The translations under genes and the position numbers were made by a program. Below are positions 17,043 to 26,511 of a DNA stretch of 64,000 bases, one piece after another. Under the pieces are notes generated by a model. It saw only the letters and a program-made list of their open reading frames with translations. It was not told where the DNA came from and ran no database searches. The stretch spans positions 14,243 through 78,242 of the forward strand of contig CAZFER010000025.1 in NCBI GenBank assembly GCA_964517495.1, given 5' to 3'. Each line of letters opens with the position of its first letter. Positions within the stretch are counted from its first letter, which is position 1. Origin of the DNA: CAZFER01 sp964517495 (GTDB lineage Bacteria > Hinthialibacterota > Hinthialibacteria > Hinthialibacterales > Hinthialibacteraceae).

Positions 17043-17312
17043 TTAACGGCGTAAACCCAAGCGTTCGATCAATTTACGATACCGATCGACCTCTTTGTTT
17101 TTTAAATAGTCCAGCATACGCCGACGACGGCTTACCATCATTAATAATCCCCTTCGGGAATGATGATCTTTTTTATGGGTTTTGAAATGCTCGGTTAAAT
17201 TAGTGATCTTTTCGGAAAGGATCGCAATTTGCACTTCCGGCGAACCAGTATCACTGTCGTGAATTTTGTAATTGCGAATCAATTCCTGCTTTCGTTCAAT
17301 TGTGATGGACAA
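17043..17312 (-). CDS. rpsO: 30S ribosomal protein S15
   Basis: 89 residues, the exact usual length. Small-subunit protein binding 16S rRNA helices 20-22. The conserved DTGSPEVQIAILSEKI (about 19-34) and LL MMVSRRRRMLDYLK block (about 56-73) are present, as is the closing YRKLIERLGLRR. GGAGG-like sequence precedes the ATG. It follows truB by 28 bases and precedes pnp, as in most bacteria. Confidence 0.97.
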   Translation of the reverse strand: MSITIERKQELIRNYKIHDSDTGSPEVQIAILSEKITNLTEHFKTHKKDHHSRRGLLMMVSRRRRMLDYLKNKEVDRYRKLIERLGLRR

Positions 17313-17340
17313 GGTTTACACCTCCTTCAATGATTTTTTA

Positions 17341-18294
17341 TCATAAAAAGACTTTAACAGGGTGAATGACCCGTAAGTTTCCAGCCAACGAATCCATTTG
17401 TTCAGAATTCAAAAGGGCTTTTCCAACTCCAATCAATTGCCCATCCCGTGTGTTAATTCTCACCATGGAACCTGAAACAAAATCACCATTCCGCCGGGTG
17501 ATCGAACCACCGGATAGCGAACGGCCACAATGCAAAGCCGCTTTTCCTTCCGCACCGACAGCGACGGATGGCAGTGAATCCAGGGCGTCATTAATCCCCA
17601 CAAGATGCTGTTTCACATCGTCTGGTGATTGAAGATCATCGAGTTCAACTGCATTGTCCAGATGAAAAACACCACATCGAACTCGAACAAGCCCCGACAT
17701 GACTCCACCTGTTCCCAACGCTTTTCCAAGGTCATGGCATAACGTACGTATATAGGTTCCTTTCGAGCAGGTAACTCGAAAATTCAGCGTTGGCAATGAA
17801 ATATCCAATAATGATAAATCGTATATCGTTATTCGGCAAGGCTCACGTTTAACTTCCACCCCCTGCCGCGCCAGTTCATATAATCGCTTTCCCTTATGAT
17901 GTTTGGCCGAGATCATGGGCGGTGTTTGCCAGATTTCACCGGAAAATTTTTTGAAAACATCCAATATTTGCGCTTCATCCAGTGAAGGAATGGGTAATTC
18001 TTCAATCACCTCACCTGTAACATCCTGGGTATCAGTGATGATGCCCAGTTGAAGAGTAACCTCATAGTCCTTATCTTCCGCGATTAAAAATTGGACGATT
18101 TTTGTGGCTCGCCCCAGGCAAAGGGGGAGCACACCCGTCGCCAGGGGATCCAAGGTACCGGTATGGCCTACTTTTTTCATTTTCGCTTTTCGGCGAATTT
18201 TATCGACCACATCATGGGATGTTAATCCTGAAGGCTTATTAATATTAAGCACTCCATCCATTGCCGTTAATTGAGCCGATTGTGTCTTAGCCAT
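17341..18294 (-). CDS. truB: tRNA pseudouridine(55) synthase
   Basis: 317 residues. It isomerises U55 in the T loop of tRNAs. The N-terminal catalytic domain shows NINKPSGLTSHDVV and GHTGTLDPLATGVLPLCLG, which includes the catalytic Asp; RVTCSKGTYIRTLCHDLG is the other family signature. A C-terminal PUA-like segment follows (about 240-315). The first ATG (18294) has a weak ribosome-binding site, and Met12 is an alternative start. It follows rbfA by 11 bases. The ribF gene often found after truB is absent. Confidence 0.95.
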   Translation of the reverse strand: MAKTQSAQLTAMDGVLNINKPSGLTSHDVVDKIRRKAKMKKVGHTGTLDPLATGVLPLCLGRATKIVQFLIAEDKDYEVTLQLGIITDTQDVTGEVIEELPIPSLDEAQILDVFKKFSGEIWQTPPMISAKHHKGKRLYELARQGVEVKREPCRITIYDLSLLDISLPTLNFRVTCSKGTYIRTLCHDLGKALGTGGVMSGLVRVRCGVFHLDNAVELDDLQSPDDVKQHLVGINDALDSLPSVAVGAEGKAALHCGRSLSGGSITRRNGDFVSGSMVRINTRDGQLIGVGKALLNSEQMDSLAGNLRVIHPVKVFL

Positions 18295-18305
18295 TTTTTA
18301 TTGAA

Positions 18306-18674
18306 CTATTGATCGGATTCGACCATCTCTTCCTTTAGCTGATTTAAGGTGCGGAAGATTCGCTCCGCCCGGTCGAGCGATTCATCGTAACGGAACTCTA
18401 ATTCTGGAATATGTTTTAAACGAATTCGAGAATACAATAATTTCCGTATTAACCTGGCAGACCGTTGAGTGACATCCAGCATTTCATCGCAATTGTCATG
18501 TTTATGCATGGTAATGAATACAATCGCGTGCTTTAAATCTTTCGAGGTCCGCACTTCAGTGATGGTTAAATCTTTAAGCCGTTCATCCTGCAAATCGGTT
18601 AACAGGATTTCAGCAATCTCTTCCTGCAAGAGGCGATTTACTTGAACCATGCGATACACTTTTTTCTGAGTCAT
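18306..18674 (-). CDS. rbfA: ribosome-binding factor A
   Basis: 122 residues. Assembly factor for the 30S subunit acting on the 5' end of 16S rRNA. It shows the KH-like RbfA fold signatures: RMVQVNRLLQEEIAEILLTDL at the N terminus, LTITEVRTSKDLKHAIVFI in the middle, and RIRLKHIPELEFRYDESLDR near the end, which is the most conserved block. It lies between the DUF503 gene (34 bases upstream) and truB. Confidence 0.95.
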   Translation of the reverse strand: MTQKKVYRMVQVNRLLQEEIAEILLTDLQDERLKDLTITEVRTSKDLKHAIVFITMHKHDNCDEMLDVTQRSARLIRKLLYSRIRLKHIPELEFRYDESLDRAERIFRTLNQLKEEMVESDQ

Positions 18675-18708
18675 GCTGTTCGCCTCGCTTTCATTTTATT
18701 TTGGATGG

Positions 18709-18990
18709 TTAATAAAAATCCATCCAATAATCAGCAACCAATAGGGCTGGTTCTGATTCAATTAATTTTAATATAAGATCCAAATCCCGTTCGATCGCAC
18801 TTTGCTGAGCGGCCACCATCGCAAAGGCCAGAACAGACAACTGCCATGTATTCTGACCGTCAGTTTCAGCGAGTGAAACATTGAATTTGTGGCGAATGCG
18901 GTCTTTTAAACTCCGGATGATTTTTCGTTTATCCTTCAATGAAGAAGAATCCGGAATGTGGAGCGAGACTTCAAGAACACCGACAATCAT
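18709..18990 (-). CDS. DUF503 (YlxP-like) protein
   Basis: 93 residues from ATG 18990; an upstream TTG at 19008 would add six residues that do not align with the family start (MIVGVLEVSLHIPDSSSLKDKR). Ribosome-maturation-linked small protein, ferredoxin-like fold, function poorly defined; it is regularly encoded between infB and rbfA, as here. The conserved KDKRKIIRSLKDRIRHKFNVS segment is intact. Confidence 0.9.
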   Translation of the reverse strand: MIVGVLEVSLHIPDSSSLKDKRKIIRSLKDRIRHKFNVSLAETDGQNTWQLSVLAFAMVAAQQSAIERDLDLILKLIESEPALLVADYWMDFY

Positions 18991-19029
18991 GATGGCGTCT
19001 CGCACCAATTGGCGTGGGGAACGATCACG

Positions 19030-21786
19030 TTATAACGTGGGAGCGACCTCTTCCAATTCGTAACATTCAACCACATCTCCGACTCGAATATCATTCCATT
19101 TTTCAAGCCCAATACCGCATTCATATCCTGAGGGGACTTCTCGAACATCATCTTTAAAACGCTTTAACGAGGATAAACGGCCTTCGTGTATCACGATGGA
19201 ATCCCGCAATAAACGAACGGGTGAATTCCGCTGCAAACGGCCGTCTTGAACAAACGAACCTGCTATGCTCAAACCCTTGGAAAGTTTATACACTTCACGT
19301 ATCTCACCATGCCCCAGAATATTCTCTTTATAGGTTTTATCCAACATCCCGGTCATGGCCTTTTTAATATCGTTTATCGCATCATAAATCACACGGTAGG
19401 TACGAATATCGACATGTTCTCTTTTGGCCAAATCCAGCACATGGACATGAGGCCGAACGTTAAATCCAATAATAATCGCATTGGATGCTGATGCCAGCAT
19501 GACATCAGATTCGGTAATCGCACCCACTCCACTATGCAATATCTCGATACGCACCTTGTCACTATCAATCTTGTTGAGACTGTCACATACGGCGCCGACC
19601 GAACCTTGAACATCCCCTTTAACGATGATTTGCAGTTCTTTGATTTCGCCTTGTTCAATTTGCATATGCAAATCTTCAAGGGTAACGTGCTTGGTGCGCC
19701 GTAAATCACGCTCGCGTTGAATTTGTTGTAAACGTGCACTAATCTGCTTGGCCTGGGCGTCATCGTTCACCACAATGAATGGATCACCCGCGCTGGGAAC
19801 GTTCTCAATCCCGATAATCTCCACCGGCTGAGAAGGCCCGGCTGATTCAATTGGTTCACCACGGTCATTTAGCATGGCGCGTATCCGCCCCGAATAAACT
19901 CCCGTCACAAAAGGATCTCCCACATTAAGGGTTCCTTGCTGTACCAGGATGGTCGCAACCGATCCACGTCCTTGCTCCAACCGGCTTTCAATAATGGTTC
20001 CACGCACCCGGCATCCCGGATCCGCTTTTAATTCAAGCAATTCTGCTTGAAGTAATATATTTTCAAGAAGATCCTCAATCCCAATTTCCTGTTTGGCCGA
20101 AATGGGAATAATAACGGTATTCCCTCCCCATTCTTCGGGAATAAGGCCCTCTTCTGATAGTTGTTGCTTCACTCGATCCATATTGGCATTTTCAAGGTCG
20201 ATTTTGTTTACCGTGACAATGATGGGCACTCCAGCCGCTTTGGCGTGTGCAATCGCTTCTCGCGTTTGGGGCATGACCCCATCATCCGCGGCTACCACCA
20301 AGACCACGATGTCTGTAACCATCGCTCCCCGTGCACGCATGGTGGTAAATGCTTCGTGCCCCGGTGTATCCAAAAACACGATATCACCACCCGGTGTATG
20401 AACAAAATAAGCCCCAATATGCTGAGTAATTCCGCCGGCTTCACTTGAAGCAACATCTGTTTTACGTACCGCATCCAGTAGTTTGGTTTTTCCATGATCC
20501 ACATGCCCCATCACCGTAACCACGGGTGGGCGGATTGTCATACGCGCAGGATCGCTATCATCTTCCCAGGTTTCCGAAAATACCTCACTGTCAAACAAGT
20601 CCACTTCTTCAACCTGAAAACCATAATCTTCTGCAATAATCTGAATCGTTTCCATATCCAGGCGTTGATTGATACTGGCCATAACACCAAACGAAATTAA
20701 TTTCTGGATTAATTCATTGGCAGGAATTCCTAAACCATCAGCAATATCAGCAACGGTTGTAGCATCATGAACTTTTAAAACGGTTCTTTCGAGTTGCTTT
20801 TTCTTTTCTTCTTCAGCAATTTGCATTTCGCGTCGTTCTTTCTTCTCCCTTTTCCATGCACGCTTTCCTCTTCCTTTGACTACGCTTGTATCTCTTCGCC
20901 GGTCTTGGCGTGTTATAATATCCGGCTTCTTCCCGTCGTCTTCAGATTGACGCCTCTGTTTGGCCTTGAGCTTTTGAATTTCACGGCGGATCGCCTCATC
21001 CTGTTCACGCTGATTCTCACGATCACGATCTTGAACCCCCTTTTGCTCTTTATCCGCAGTTTTTGACTCATCGGCTTTTGATGGATCATAACCTGCGGAT
21101 TCAATGATAATTTCAGGTTCAAGTAACTCTTCTTTTGCCTTATCAAGCGGAATGGTTCTGGTTTTCTGTTTCTTCTGAGGCTTCTTTTCTTCCTCCTTCT
21201 TCTTTTGAGGAGGTGGAGTTGTTCTGGCTTCCGCTTTTGTTTCTTCCACAGAGGGTTGAGGTTCCGTCTTCGGTGAAGCCTGCTGAATGGGGGGTTCTTC
21301 AACCTGTTTTGCTTCTTGTCCTTGAGGCCCTGGTTCAACCTTGGCTTCTTGTTGCTCTGAAGGAGTAGGCTCTATGACATCGATACCGGAATCGTGATCG
21401 GATACGACTTCGGAAAGCATCTCTTGTTTTTCTAATAATTTAGCCGGCATATTTGGAGTTTCAGTCTCTTTCTCAACGGGAGGAGGGGTTCCGATTTGTT
21501 TTTGAGTGGATTTTTCCTCAGCCTGGACCGGCTCAGCCTCTCTTCTGATTGGTTTTGGTGCAGGTTTCCAACCCTTAGGACGCCGGATTTTTGCGAATTT
21601 TCGATTGGTTTTAGGCGCAGGTTTCTTTTCCTTCTCCAATTTTCCAAAATGTTGAAGTAAAAGTTCTATTGTTCCATCATCCAATGACGAACTATGGCTT
21701 TTGCCATGTACCCCAATGGATTCAAGGTATTCAATTATATTTTTATTATCCAGGCCGTATTTTCGTGCTATTTGATTAATTCTCAT
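19030..21786 (-). CDS. infB: translation initiation factor IF-2
   Basis: 918 residues. GTPase that places initiator tRNA on the 30S subunit and drives subunit joining. Layout: first IF2_N module (1-50), a long Lys/Glu/Pro/Gln-rich linker (about 52-335), second IF2_N (about 340-390; VADIADGLGIPANELIQKL), then the G domain near residue 425 (GHVDHGKT, DTPGHEAF, NKID, SAK), domain II, and C1/C2. The linker is longer than in many species. It lies 78 bases after nusA; the ylxR and L7Ae-like genes often found between them are missing. Confidence 0.97.
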   Translation of the reverse strand: MRINQIARKYGLDNKNIIEYLESIGVHGKSHSSSLDDGTIELLLQHFGKLEKEKKPAPKTNRKFAKIRRPKGWKPAPKPIRREAEPVQAEEKSTQKQIGTPPPVEKETETPNMPAKLLEKQEMLSEVVSDHDSGIDVIEPTPSEQQEAKVEPGPQGQEAKQVEEPPIQQASPKTEPQPSVEETKAEARTTPPPQKKKEEEKKPQKKQKTRTIPLDKAKEELLEPEIIIESAGYDPSKADESKTADKEQKGVQDRDRENQREQDEAIRREIQKLKAKQRRQSEDDGKKPDIITRQDRRRDTSVVKGRGKRAWKREKKERREMQIAEEEKKKQLERTVLKVHDATTVADIADGLGIPANELIQKLISFGVMASINQRLDMETIQIIAEDYGFQVEEVDLFDSEVFSETWEDDSDPARMTIRPPVVTVMGHVDHGKTKLLDAVRKTDVASSEAGGITQHIGAYFVHTPGGDIVFLDTPGHEAFTTMRARGAMVTDIVVLVVAADDGVMPQTREAIAHAKAAGVPIIVTVNKIDLENANMDRVKQQLSEEGLIPEEWGGNTVIIPISAKQEIGIEDLLENILLQAELLELKADPGCRVRGTIIESRLEQGRGSVATILVQQGTLNVGDPFVTGVYSGRIRAMLNDRGEPIESAGPSQPVEIIGIENVPSAGDPFIVVNDDAQAKQISARLQQIQRERDLRRTKHVTLEDLHMQIEQGEIKELQIIVKGDVQGSVGAVCDSLNKIDSDKVRIEILHSGVGAITESDVMLASASNAIIIGFNVRPHVHVLDLAKREHVDIRTYRVIYDAINDIKKAMTGMLDKTYKENILGHGEIREVYKLSKGLSIAGSFVQDGRLQRNSPVRLLRDSIVIHEGRLSSLKRFKDDVREVPSGYECGIGLEKWNDIRVGDVVECYELEEVAPTL

Positions 21787-21864
21787 ACCTTATCCATTCA
21801 AGACTCCCGTCAATGCAATTTACCCTCACAACCATTCCGCTTTCATACGCTATCGTGAGGAAAA

Positions 21865-23394
21865 TCAGGAAACGACTGTGGATTCATTTACCTCCTCGAC
21901 AGATTGTGCTTCGTCATCATCGACTGAAGCAGTTGATTCAGATTCATTCGATAGAGGATCAGAAATGACGTTTCCCTCATTAGAATGGTTTGAGTCATCC
22001 ATTGACTCCGGGTTGCCTTCCAGGGAGCCGTCGTTTTCCTCCTTTTCGCTAGAGTTTTCTTCTTGACTTATTATTGTATCACTCGATTCGGCATTGGAAT
22101 GCTTAGAGGAAGAAACCTTCCCGCTTTTAGAGGCTCTTTCGGTATGGGGCGTTTCATGCCTCCCTACCAATTGCTGGGTCTCTTCTATGATTGCTTGAGC
22201 TCGTTGATTATTGATACCCTCTATCCGTGTTAAGCCATCCCCCCCAACCTTTAATATATCATCATAAGTGAAAATTCCTCTGACGATGAGGGCATCAAGT
22301 ATTTCTTCATCCAAAGCCGAAATCGATAATAGCGCACTTTTGGCTTCTTTCTCCCGCGCCTCCAATTGGGATTCGGAAACGATATCAATTTCCACACCCG
22401 TTAATTCTGATGCCAGCCTGGCATTCAAACCATTTTTCCCGATTGCCAGAGCCAATTCATCATCACGTACCACCAGCAATGCGCGGTTCGTGGCTTCATT
22501 CAACTCCACACTTTCAATATTAGCGGGTTTTAACGAATTGGCAACAAATCGTTTTTTATCATCGCTATATTCTATGATATCAATTCGTTCCCCGCGTAAT
22601 TCCTGAACCACCATTTGAACACGCGAACCTTTCATCCCCACACAGGCGCCAACCGGATCCACATCATTATCCGACGATAAAACCGCAATTTTACTGCGTT
22701 TTCCCGGTTCACGCGCGACCAGGCGGATAGTCACGATCCCATCCCGAATTTCAGCCACTTCCTGCTCAAACAGTTTAACCACAAGCTCTGGGATGTTTCG
22801 TGACAAAACAATCTGCGCATCCTTGGCTGATTTACGAATATCCGCGATGATAGCCTTTATTCGATCTCCATAACGGTATCGTTCACCCATGGGTTGCTCT
22901 TTATTGGATAAAACCGCTTCCGCATTGCCTAAATCAACAATAACGTTTCCTTTTTCATATCGTTGAACGGTGCCAACCACCAAATCACCGATCCGGTTTT
23001 TGTATTTATCATAGATGACTTCACGTTCCGCTTCCCGGATTCGCTGTGTAATCACTTGTTTGGCACTTTGAGCAGCAATACGCCCAAAATTCTCTGGTGT
23101 GACATCGATAACCAATTCTTCCCCCGGTTGAACATCCTCAACATATTCTTGGGCTTCCTCCAGAGATATTTGAGTATGTTCATCCTCAACTTCCTCAACC
23201 ACTTCCATGTTTGCATAAATGCGAAATTCCCCTGTATCACGATCCAACTCAGCTTCCACGACCTCCACGTCAGGGGGTAACATTTTTTTCGAAGCTGAGA
23301 TCAATGCGGCTTCGAGAGCATCAAAGAGGGTATCCACTGGGATATTGCGCTCCAGCCCGATTCGGCTCAGTATATCAAGAACCTCTTTAGCCAT
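21865..23394 (-). CDS. nusA: transcription termination/antitermination factor NusA
   Basis: 509 residues. Binds RNA polymerase and nascent RNA. NusA_N (about 1-125), S1 domain (about 130-200; GDLVVGTVQRYEKGNVIVDLG), KH1 and KH2 (about 225-345; GVCVGMKGSRVQMVVQEL-type block reading GACVGMKGSRVQMVVQEL, and LAIGKNGLNARLASEL). One helix-hairpin-helix-like segment follows (about 375-415). The last about 90 residues are a Ser/Glu/Asn-rich acidic tail not typical of the core family. It is first in the infB-rbfA-truB-rpsO-pnp series; rimP, the common upstream partner, is not here. Confidence 0.97.
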   Translation of the reverse strand: MAKEVLDILSRIGLERNIPVDTLFDALEAALISASKKMLPPDVEVVEAELDRDTGEFRIYANMEVVEEVEDEHTQISLEEAQEYVEDVQPGEELVIDVTPENFGRIAAQSAKQVITQRIREAEREVIYDKYKNRIGDLVVGTVQRYEKGNVIVDLGNAEAVLSNKEQPMGERYRYGDRIKAIIADIRKSAKDAQIVLSRNIPELVVKLFEQEVAEIRDGIVTIRLVAREPGKRSKIAVLSSDNDVDPVGACVGMKGSRVQMVVQELRGERIDIIEYSDDKKRFVANSLKPANIESVELNEATNRALLVVRDDELALAIGKNGLNARLASELTGVEIDIVSESQLEAREKEAKSALLSISALDEEILDALIVRGIFTYDDILKVGGDGLTRIEGINNQRAQAIIEETQQLVGRHETPHTERASKSGKVSSSKHSNAESSDTIISQEENSSEKEENDGSLEGNPESMDDSNHSNEGNVISDPLSNESESTASVDDDEAQSVEEVNESTVVS

Positions 23395-23486
23395 TGGTTA
23401 TCTCCGTATGCTTTCCATAATTATTAACCCTCTTTTGACGAAACCTTATACTAATTCAGTAAGTTGAAAAAAGGGGCTATGGACGT

Positions 23487-23520
23487 AAAAAAGGCGGGGA
23501 AGGTCCCCACCTTTTTAAAA
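23487..23520 (-). terminator. rho-independent-type hairpin upstream of nusA
   Basis: AAAAAGGCGGGGA and TCCCCACCTTTTT form a 13-base-pair arm pair broken by one mismatch, with a 3-base loop and T runs on both strands. On the minus strand it would stop read-through from the FmdB-type gene before the nusA promoter region; it could work in both directions. Confidence 0.6.
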
Positions 23521-23598
23521 GCATTATAACGTATACGTGATAAAATTCAAGTGTTTTTTAAGGTTTTAAAACATCAACTTATCATTCAATAAAAGAGG

Positions 23599-23757
23599 TT
23601 AGCCATTTGAAGCATCATTCCCCTCCCAACCCTGCTGAGCTTTACCCAAAAGTTATGGGGCCGACCATCAACCCCCTCTTAATCTCCCCCATTTCAACGG
23701 GGGAGGAATGGTGGGGCCAATTGAAAATTTCCAATTTTTTTCACATCATATGGCTGA
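23599..23757. repeat. MITE-like element, copy D (inverted orientation)
   Basis: Starts TTAGCCATTTGAAG and ends ATATGGCTGA; interior palindromes appear in the opposite order to copies A-C (the CCCTCCCAACC part first, the CCCCCATTTCAACGGGGG part last). The inner region is diverged. Lies between nusA and the FmdB-type gene. Confidence 0.65.
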
Positions 23758-23808
23758 TATGTTACATTTAATATATGGGTGTTATGATTGAATCTGACCA
23801 TAACATTT

Positions 23809-24303
23809 TCACAAATCATACAACTGATCATCATATGACCACCCTGCTGATGAACCCGGCATTCCCCCTCCCTCTTCATCAAACAAAGGGCCCATTTCCT
23901 CTTCAATTTTTTCAGGATCTTCACCGCTTTCCAATCTTCGAATCGCCTCGTTCATTTCCTGCCCTAAATCAAGCCCGGTTGATTCACTTAATCGCCGCAT
24001 AAATGCCCCAATTTGCTTGGGATCGTTTTCATCCAGGTCATCCGCCTGGCTCATAAATTTCATCATTTCCTTTTCCACATGAGATTGTTGTTCTTCACTC
24101 ATATTGGCCAGTGGATCAGAGGTATCCTCCGAATCGAGGGAGGATTTTCCCTGTCCTCTGCCAATGGCAAAAGAAGAAACCAGTTTTTGCATGTTTGGAT
24201 TTTTACACGAAGGACAAGAAGGGGTTCGGGATTCACTAATAGTTTGTGACCAAAACTGAAAAATGGTGCGGCATTTGGCACAAGCATATTCATATATCGG
24301 CAT
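23809..24303 (-). CDS. FmdB-family zinc-ribbon protein
   Basis: 164 residues from ATG 24303, which has GAGGA about 7 bases upstream and gives the invariant family start MPIYEYAC. One zinc ribbon (Cys8, Cys11, then CPSCK at about 28-32) is followed by a long, very acidic region (about 60-150) with DPLANMSEEQQ and a helical ExxxxAIRRLESGEDPE segment. FmdB proteins are small putative regulators; the extended acidic tail is longer than the usual 70-110 residues. It is a stand-alone gene. A longer frame would add only six residues. Confidence 0.85.
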   Translation of the reverse strand: MPIYEYACAKCRTIFQFWSQTISESRTPSCPSCKNPNMQKLVSSFAIGRGQGKSSLDSEDTSDPLANMSEEQQSHVEKEMMKFMSQADDLDENDPKQIGAFMRRLSESTGLDLGQEMNEAIRRLESGEDPEKIEEEMGPLFDEEGGGMPGSSAGWSYDDQLYDL

Positions 24304-24406
24304 GGTAATCCTCAACTCCAAACAAGATTAGTGTATAACTCCTTATTAATTTTACTTTAACCGCTCTTTTTACTCCAGTTCCAGAGTCACTCCATGTCTA
24401 CTCTAA

Positions 24407-26110
24407 TTATTCCGGAAGTTGATTCAATTCATCCTCAATCGCCGTCATCAAAGGTTGAATGGTCTCTTCATCGAATTTGAATTCTGCCCCGGCAGACTGA
24501 AATAATTCAGGCAAAGGCCGTGAACCACCTAATGCCAAGGCCTGCCGATATCGTTTTAACGTTTCCTTTGGCTCTTTTTTATAATTCCGCCAAAGTTGAA
24601 GCGCTCCCAATTGGGCTACGCCATATTCAAAGTAATATAATGGATGGCAAAATAGATGGAGTTGCTTTTGCCAATACGAATCTCGCACTGCTTCATAGCC
24701 ACTCCAATCCATTGCCTGTCCGAACCGCTCCTCCAGCGAACGCCAATATGTGGTGCGCTCCTCCCGGGAATGAGTGGGATGCTTATAAATCCAATGTTGA
24801 AACGCATCAATTCGGGCAATCCAGGGCAGAATCTTTATAATCCCTTCATAGAGAACGCGTTGTGCCCGGGCCGCTTCCGCTGCACTGTAAAACTCATGAA
24901 AATAATCCGCTCCGAACAATTCCATTGACATGGAGGCGACTTCGGCAAATTCGATGGGTGAATCACGGTATTCGATCAATGGTTCATGACGAGCGGCCAG
25001 CATATGAAAGGCGTGGCCGGATTCATGCAATAAGGTCTCTACATCCCGCTGCAAACCCGCTGCATTCATGAATATGAATGGACGCCTGATCTCATCCAAA
25101 CTGGTAAGATACCCACCGGGGGCTTTTCCTTTTCGGCTTTCCATATCCAATTCACTTTGTGCTTCCATCTCTTTAAATTGCTGAGCTAATTCAGAATCAA
25201 GATGCTGAAAAATGCGATTAACTCCCCTACTCAACTCTTCCGTCTTATCAAAAGGCCGTAGGGGATCACGCTCTAATGGATCAACCGCCAGGTCCCATGG
25301 CCGTAACTGCTCAAGATTCAACTGCTTGCGCCGCTTTTCACCCATACGCCTCATAAGAGGAACCACACATGCTTCTATAGCGTGATGAAAACGTTCACAA
25401 TCCTCTGGCGTGTAATCAAAACGCTGGTACATCAAAAAGGCATAATCCACAAAATTGGAGAATCCGGTATTTCGGGAAACTTTTTGCCGAATCGATATCA
25501 ATTGATCAAATATATCATCCATTTCATCGCGGTCTTGCAAGCGCCGCTTAGCGGTTGCTTCCCACGCCCGCTGGCGGTGTGAGCGATCTGTTTCCTCCAA
25601 ATATTTACCCATTTGAGGCAGGGTGTGTTCTTTACCATCAAACATAACCATCATGGCGCCGCAAAGTTTTTGATAACGCTGGCTGAGTTTAGCCGCATCC
25701 GTTTGAAGAGGAATATTCTCTTCCCTGAAGATTTCCACCGATGCCTTGACATTTCGATCCAAAACCTGGTAGCGGTCAGAAGAAAGCGATATACGATAGG
25801 GTGAATTCAAATAGGCTTGGTTTAATTGATGCCAATACGGTTTGGAGCGTGGATCAATGGTTTCGATAAATTCAAGGTAACGTTTTTCGCATTCCTGATC
25901 ATCCGTATGGCAGGTCATGGCAATATATCGTCGCGTTCGTTCTTCACTCAGGCATGATGCCAGTTCGCTTGTGTCCAATAACCACTGTTCAAATTGATCC
26001 AACGACGTGATTTCGCGTTGTAACAGCGATTGAAATAAGGGTTCAATCTGATTCCAATCTCCCAAATTAACCTCTTCAGGCACATACTGGCGTGGAAACT
26101 CTTTTCCCAT
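24407..26110 (-). CDS. M3-family oligoendopeptidase (PepF/M3B-like)
   Basis: 567 residues. Zinc metallopeptidase with the thimet/PepF fold, acting on oligopeptides in the cytoplasm. The active site HESGHAFH lies at about residues 359-366 with a downstream Glu in the same helix bundle (SPIEFAEVASMSMELFG). The C-terminal Tyr-rich block (YYFEYGVAQLGALQLW) matches M3B members. GAGGA lies about 9 bases upstream. A small acidic protein gene sits 12 bases upstream in the same direction, so the two probably share a transcript. Confidence 0.92.
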   Translation of the reverse strand: MGKEFPRQYVPEEVNLGDWNQIEPLFQSLLQREITSLDQFEQWLLDTSELASCLSEERTRRYIAMTCHTDDQECEKRYLEFIETIDPRSKPYWHQLNQAYLNSPYRISLSSDRYQVLDRNVKASVEIFREENIPLQTDAAKLSQRYQKLCGAMMVMFDGKEHTLPQMGKYLEETDRSHRQRAWEATAKRRLQDRDEMDDIFDQLISIRQKVSRNTGFSNFVDYAFLMYQRFDYTPEDCERFHHAIEACVVPLMRRMGEKRRKQLNLEQLRPWDLAVDPLERDPLRPFDKTEELSRGVNRIFQHLDSELAQQFKEMEAQSELDMESRKGKAPGGYLTSLDEIRRPFIFMNAAGLQRDVETLLHESGHAFHMLAARHEPLIEYRDSPIEFAEVASMSMELFGADYFHEFYSAAEAARAQRVLYEGIIKILPWIARIDAFQHWIYKHPTHSREERTTYWRSLEERFGQAMDWSGYEAVRDSYWQKQLHLFCHPLYYFEYGVAQLGALQLWRNYKKEPKETLKRYRQALALGGSRPLPELFQSAGAEFKFDEETIQPLMTAIEDELNQLPE

Positions 26111-26122
26111 GTGTTTTATCCT

Positions 26123-26365
26123 CTATTCATGGCTTGCTTGATCTGTATTGCCCTCATCATTATCACTTCCATTGTTTTGAGAAGGCTCGTTTTGTTGGAT
26201 TGAATTTTTCATTTCCAGATAATGTTGCCATATCCGGTCTCGAGAACCGGGATGGATCTCTTCCAAATAAAGTAATATTGCTTGTAAGGCCCAACTGTTA
26301 CTCAAGACAATATCCTGCAATGGTACCTGGTTTTCCTCTGGATTTAAATCATTTTGGTCAGACAT
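26123..26365 (-). CDS. small acidic hypothetical protein upstream of the M3 peptidase
   Basis: 80 residues from ATG 26365, with AAAGGA 6-8 bases upstream; a TTG start at 26380 is less likely. It contains a predicted amphipathic helix (LSNSWALQAILLYLEEIHPGS) and a Gln/Asn/Asp-rich tail. No family recognised. It is 12 bases from the peptidase start, so co-transcription is likely, but a functional link is not shown. Confidence 0.55.
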   Translation of the reverse strand: MSDQNDLNPEENQVPLQDIVLSNSWALQAILLYLEEIHPGSRDRIWQHYLEMKNSIQQNEPSQNNGSDNDEGNTDQASHE

Positions 26366-26400
26366 GAAATTCCTTTCCAATCTTGGATTGTAATAATAGA

Positions 26401-26434
26401 GCTACACCTTTTTTCTGATTTTTTAAGGTGCAGC
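26401..26434. repeat. inverted repeat at the end of the TA fragment series
   Basis: GCTACACCTT and AAGGTGCAGC pair over 10 bases with one mismatch, around an AT-rich loop. It directly follows the point where the YgiT-type reading frame is cut short. No clear T tail, so it is left as a repeat rather than a terminator. Confidence 0.45.
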
Positions 26435-26436
26435 TG

Positions 26437-26511
26437 TCAAGAGAGAACCTCACTGACTTCCTTTTCAACAATTCTACCGCCGCAATGGGTGCATTTATTG
26501 ACGTATTTCAT
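26437..26511 (-). pseudogene. YgiT-type zinc-finger antitoxin, N-terminal remnant
   Basis: 24 codons beginning MKYVNKCTHCGGRIVEKEV then a stop. The CxxCGG knuckle and following residues match the opening of YgiT/MqsA-like zinc-finger proteins, which normally run to 70 or more residues with a second CxxC; here the second half is missing. Its ATG overlaps the end of the DUF4258 remnant by ATGA, the usual toxin-antitoxin order for this pair. It is probably non-functional. Confidence 0.6.

Noticed and set aside
26401..26434. Terminator for the TA fragments
   Set aside because: Hairpin arms are good but no T run follows; kept as an inverted repeat.
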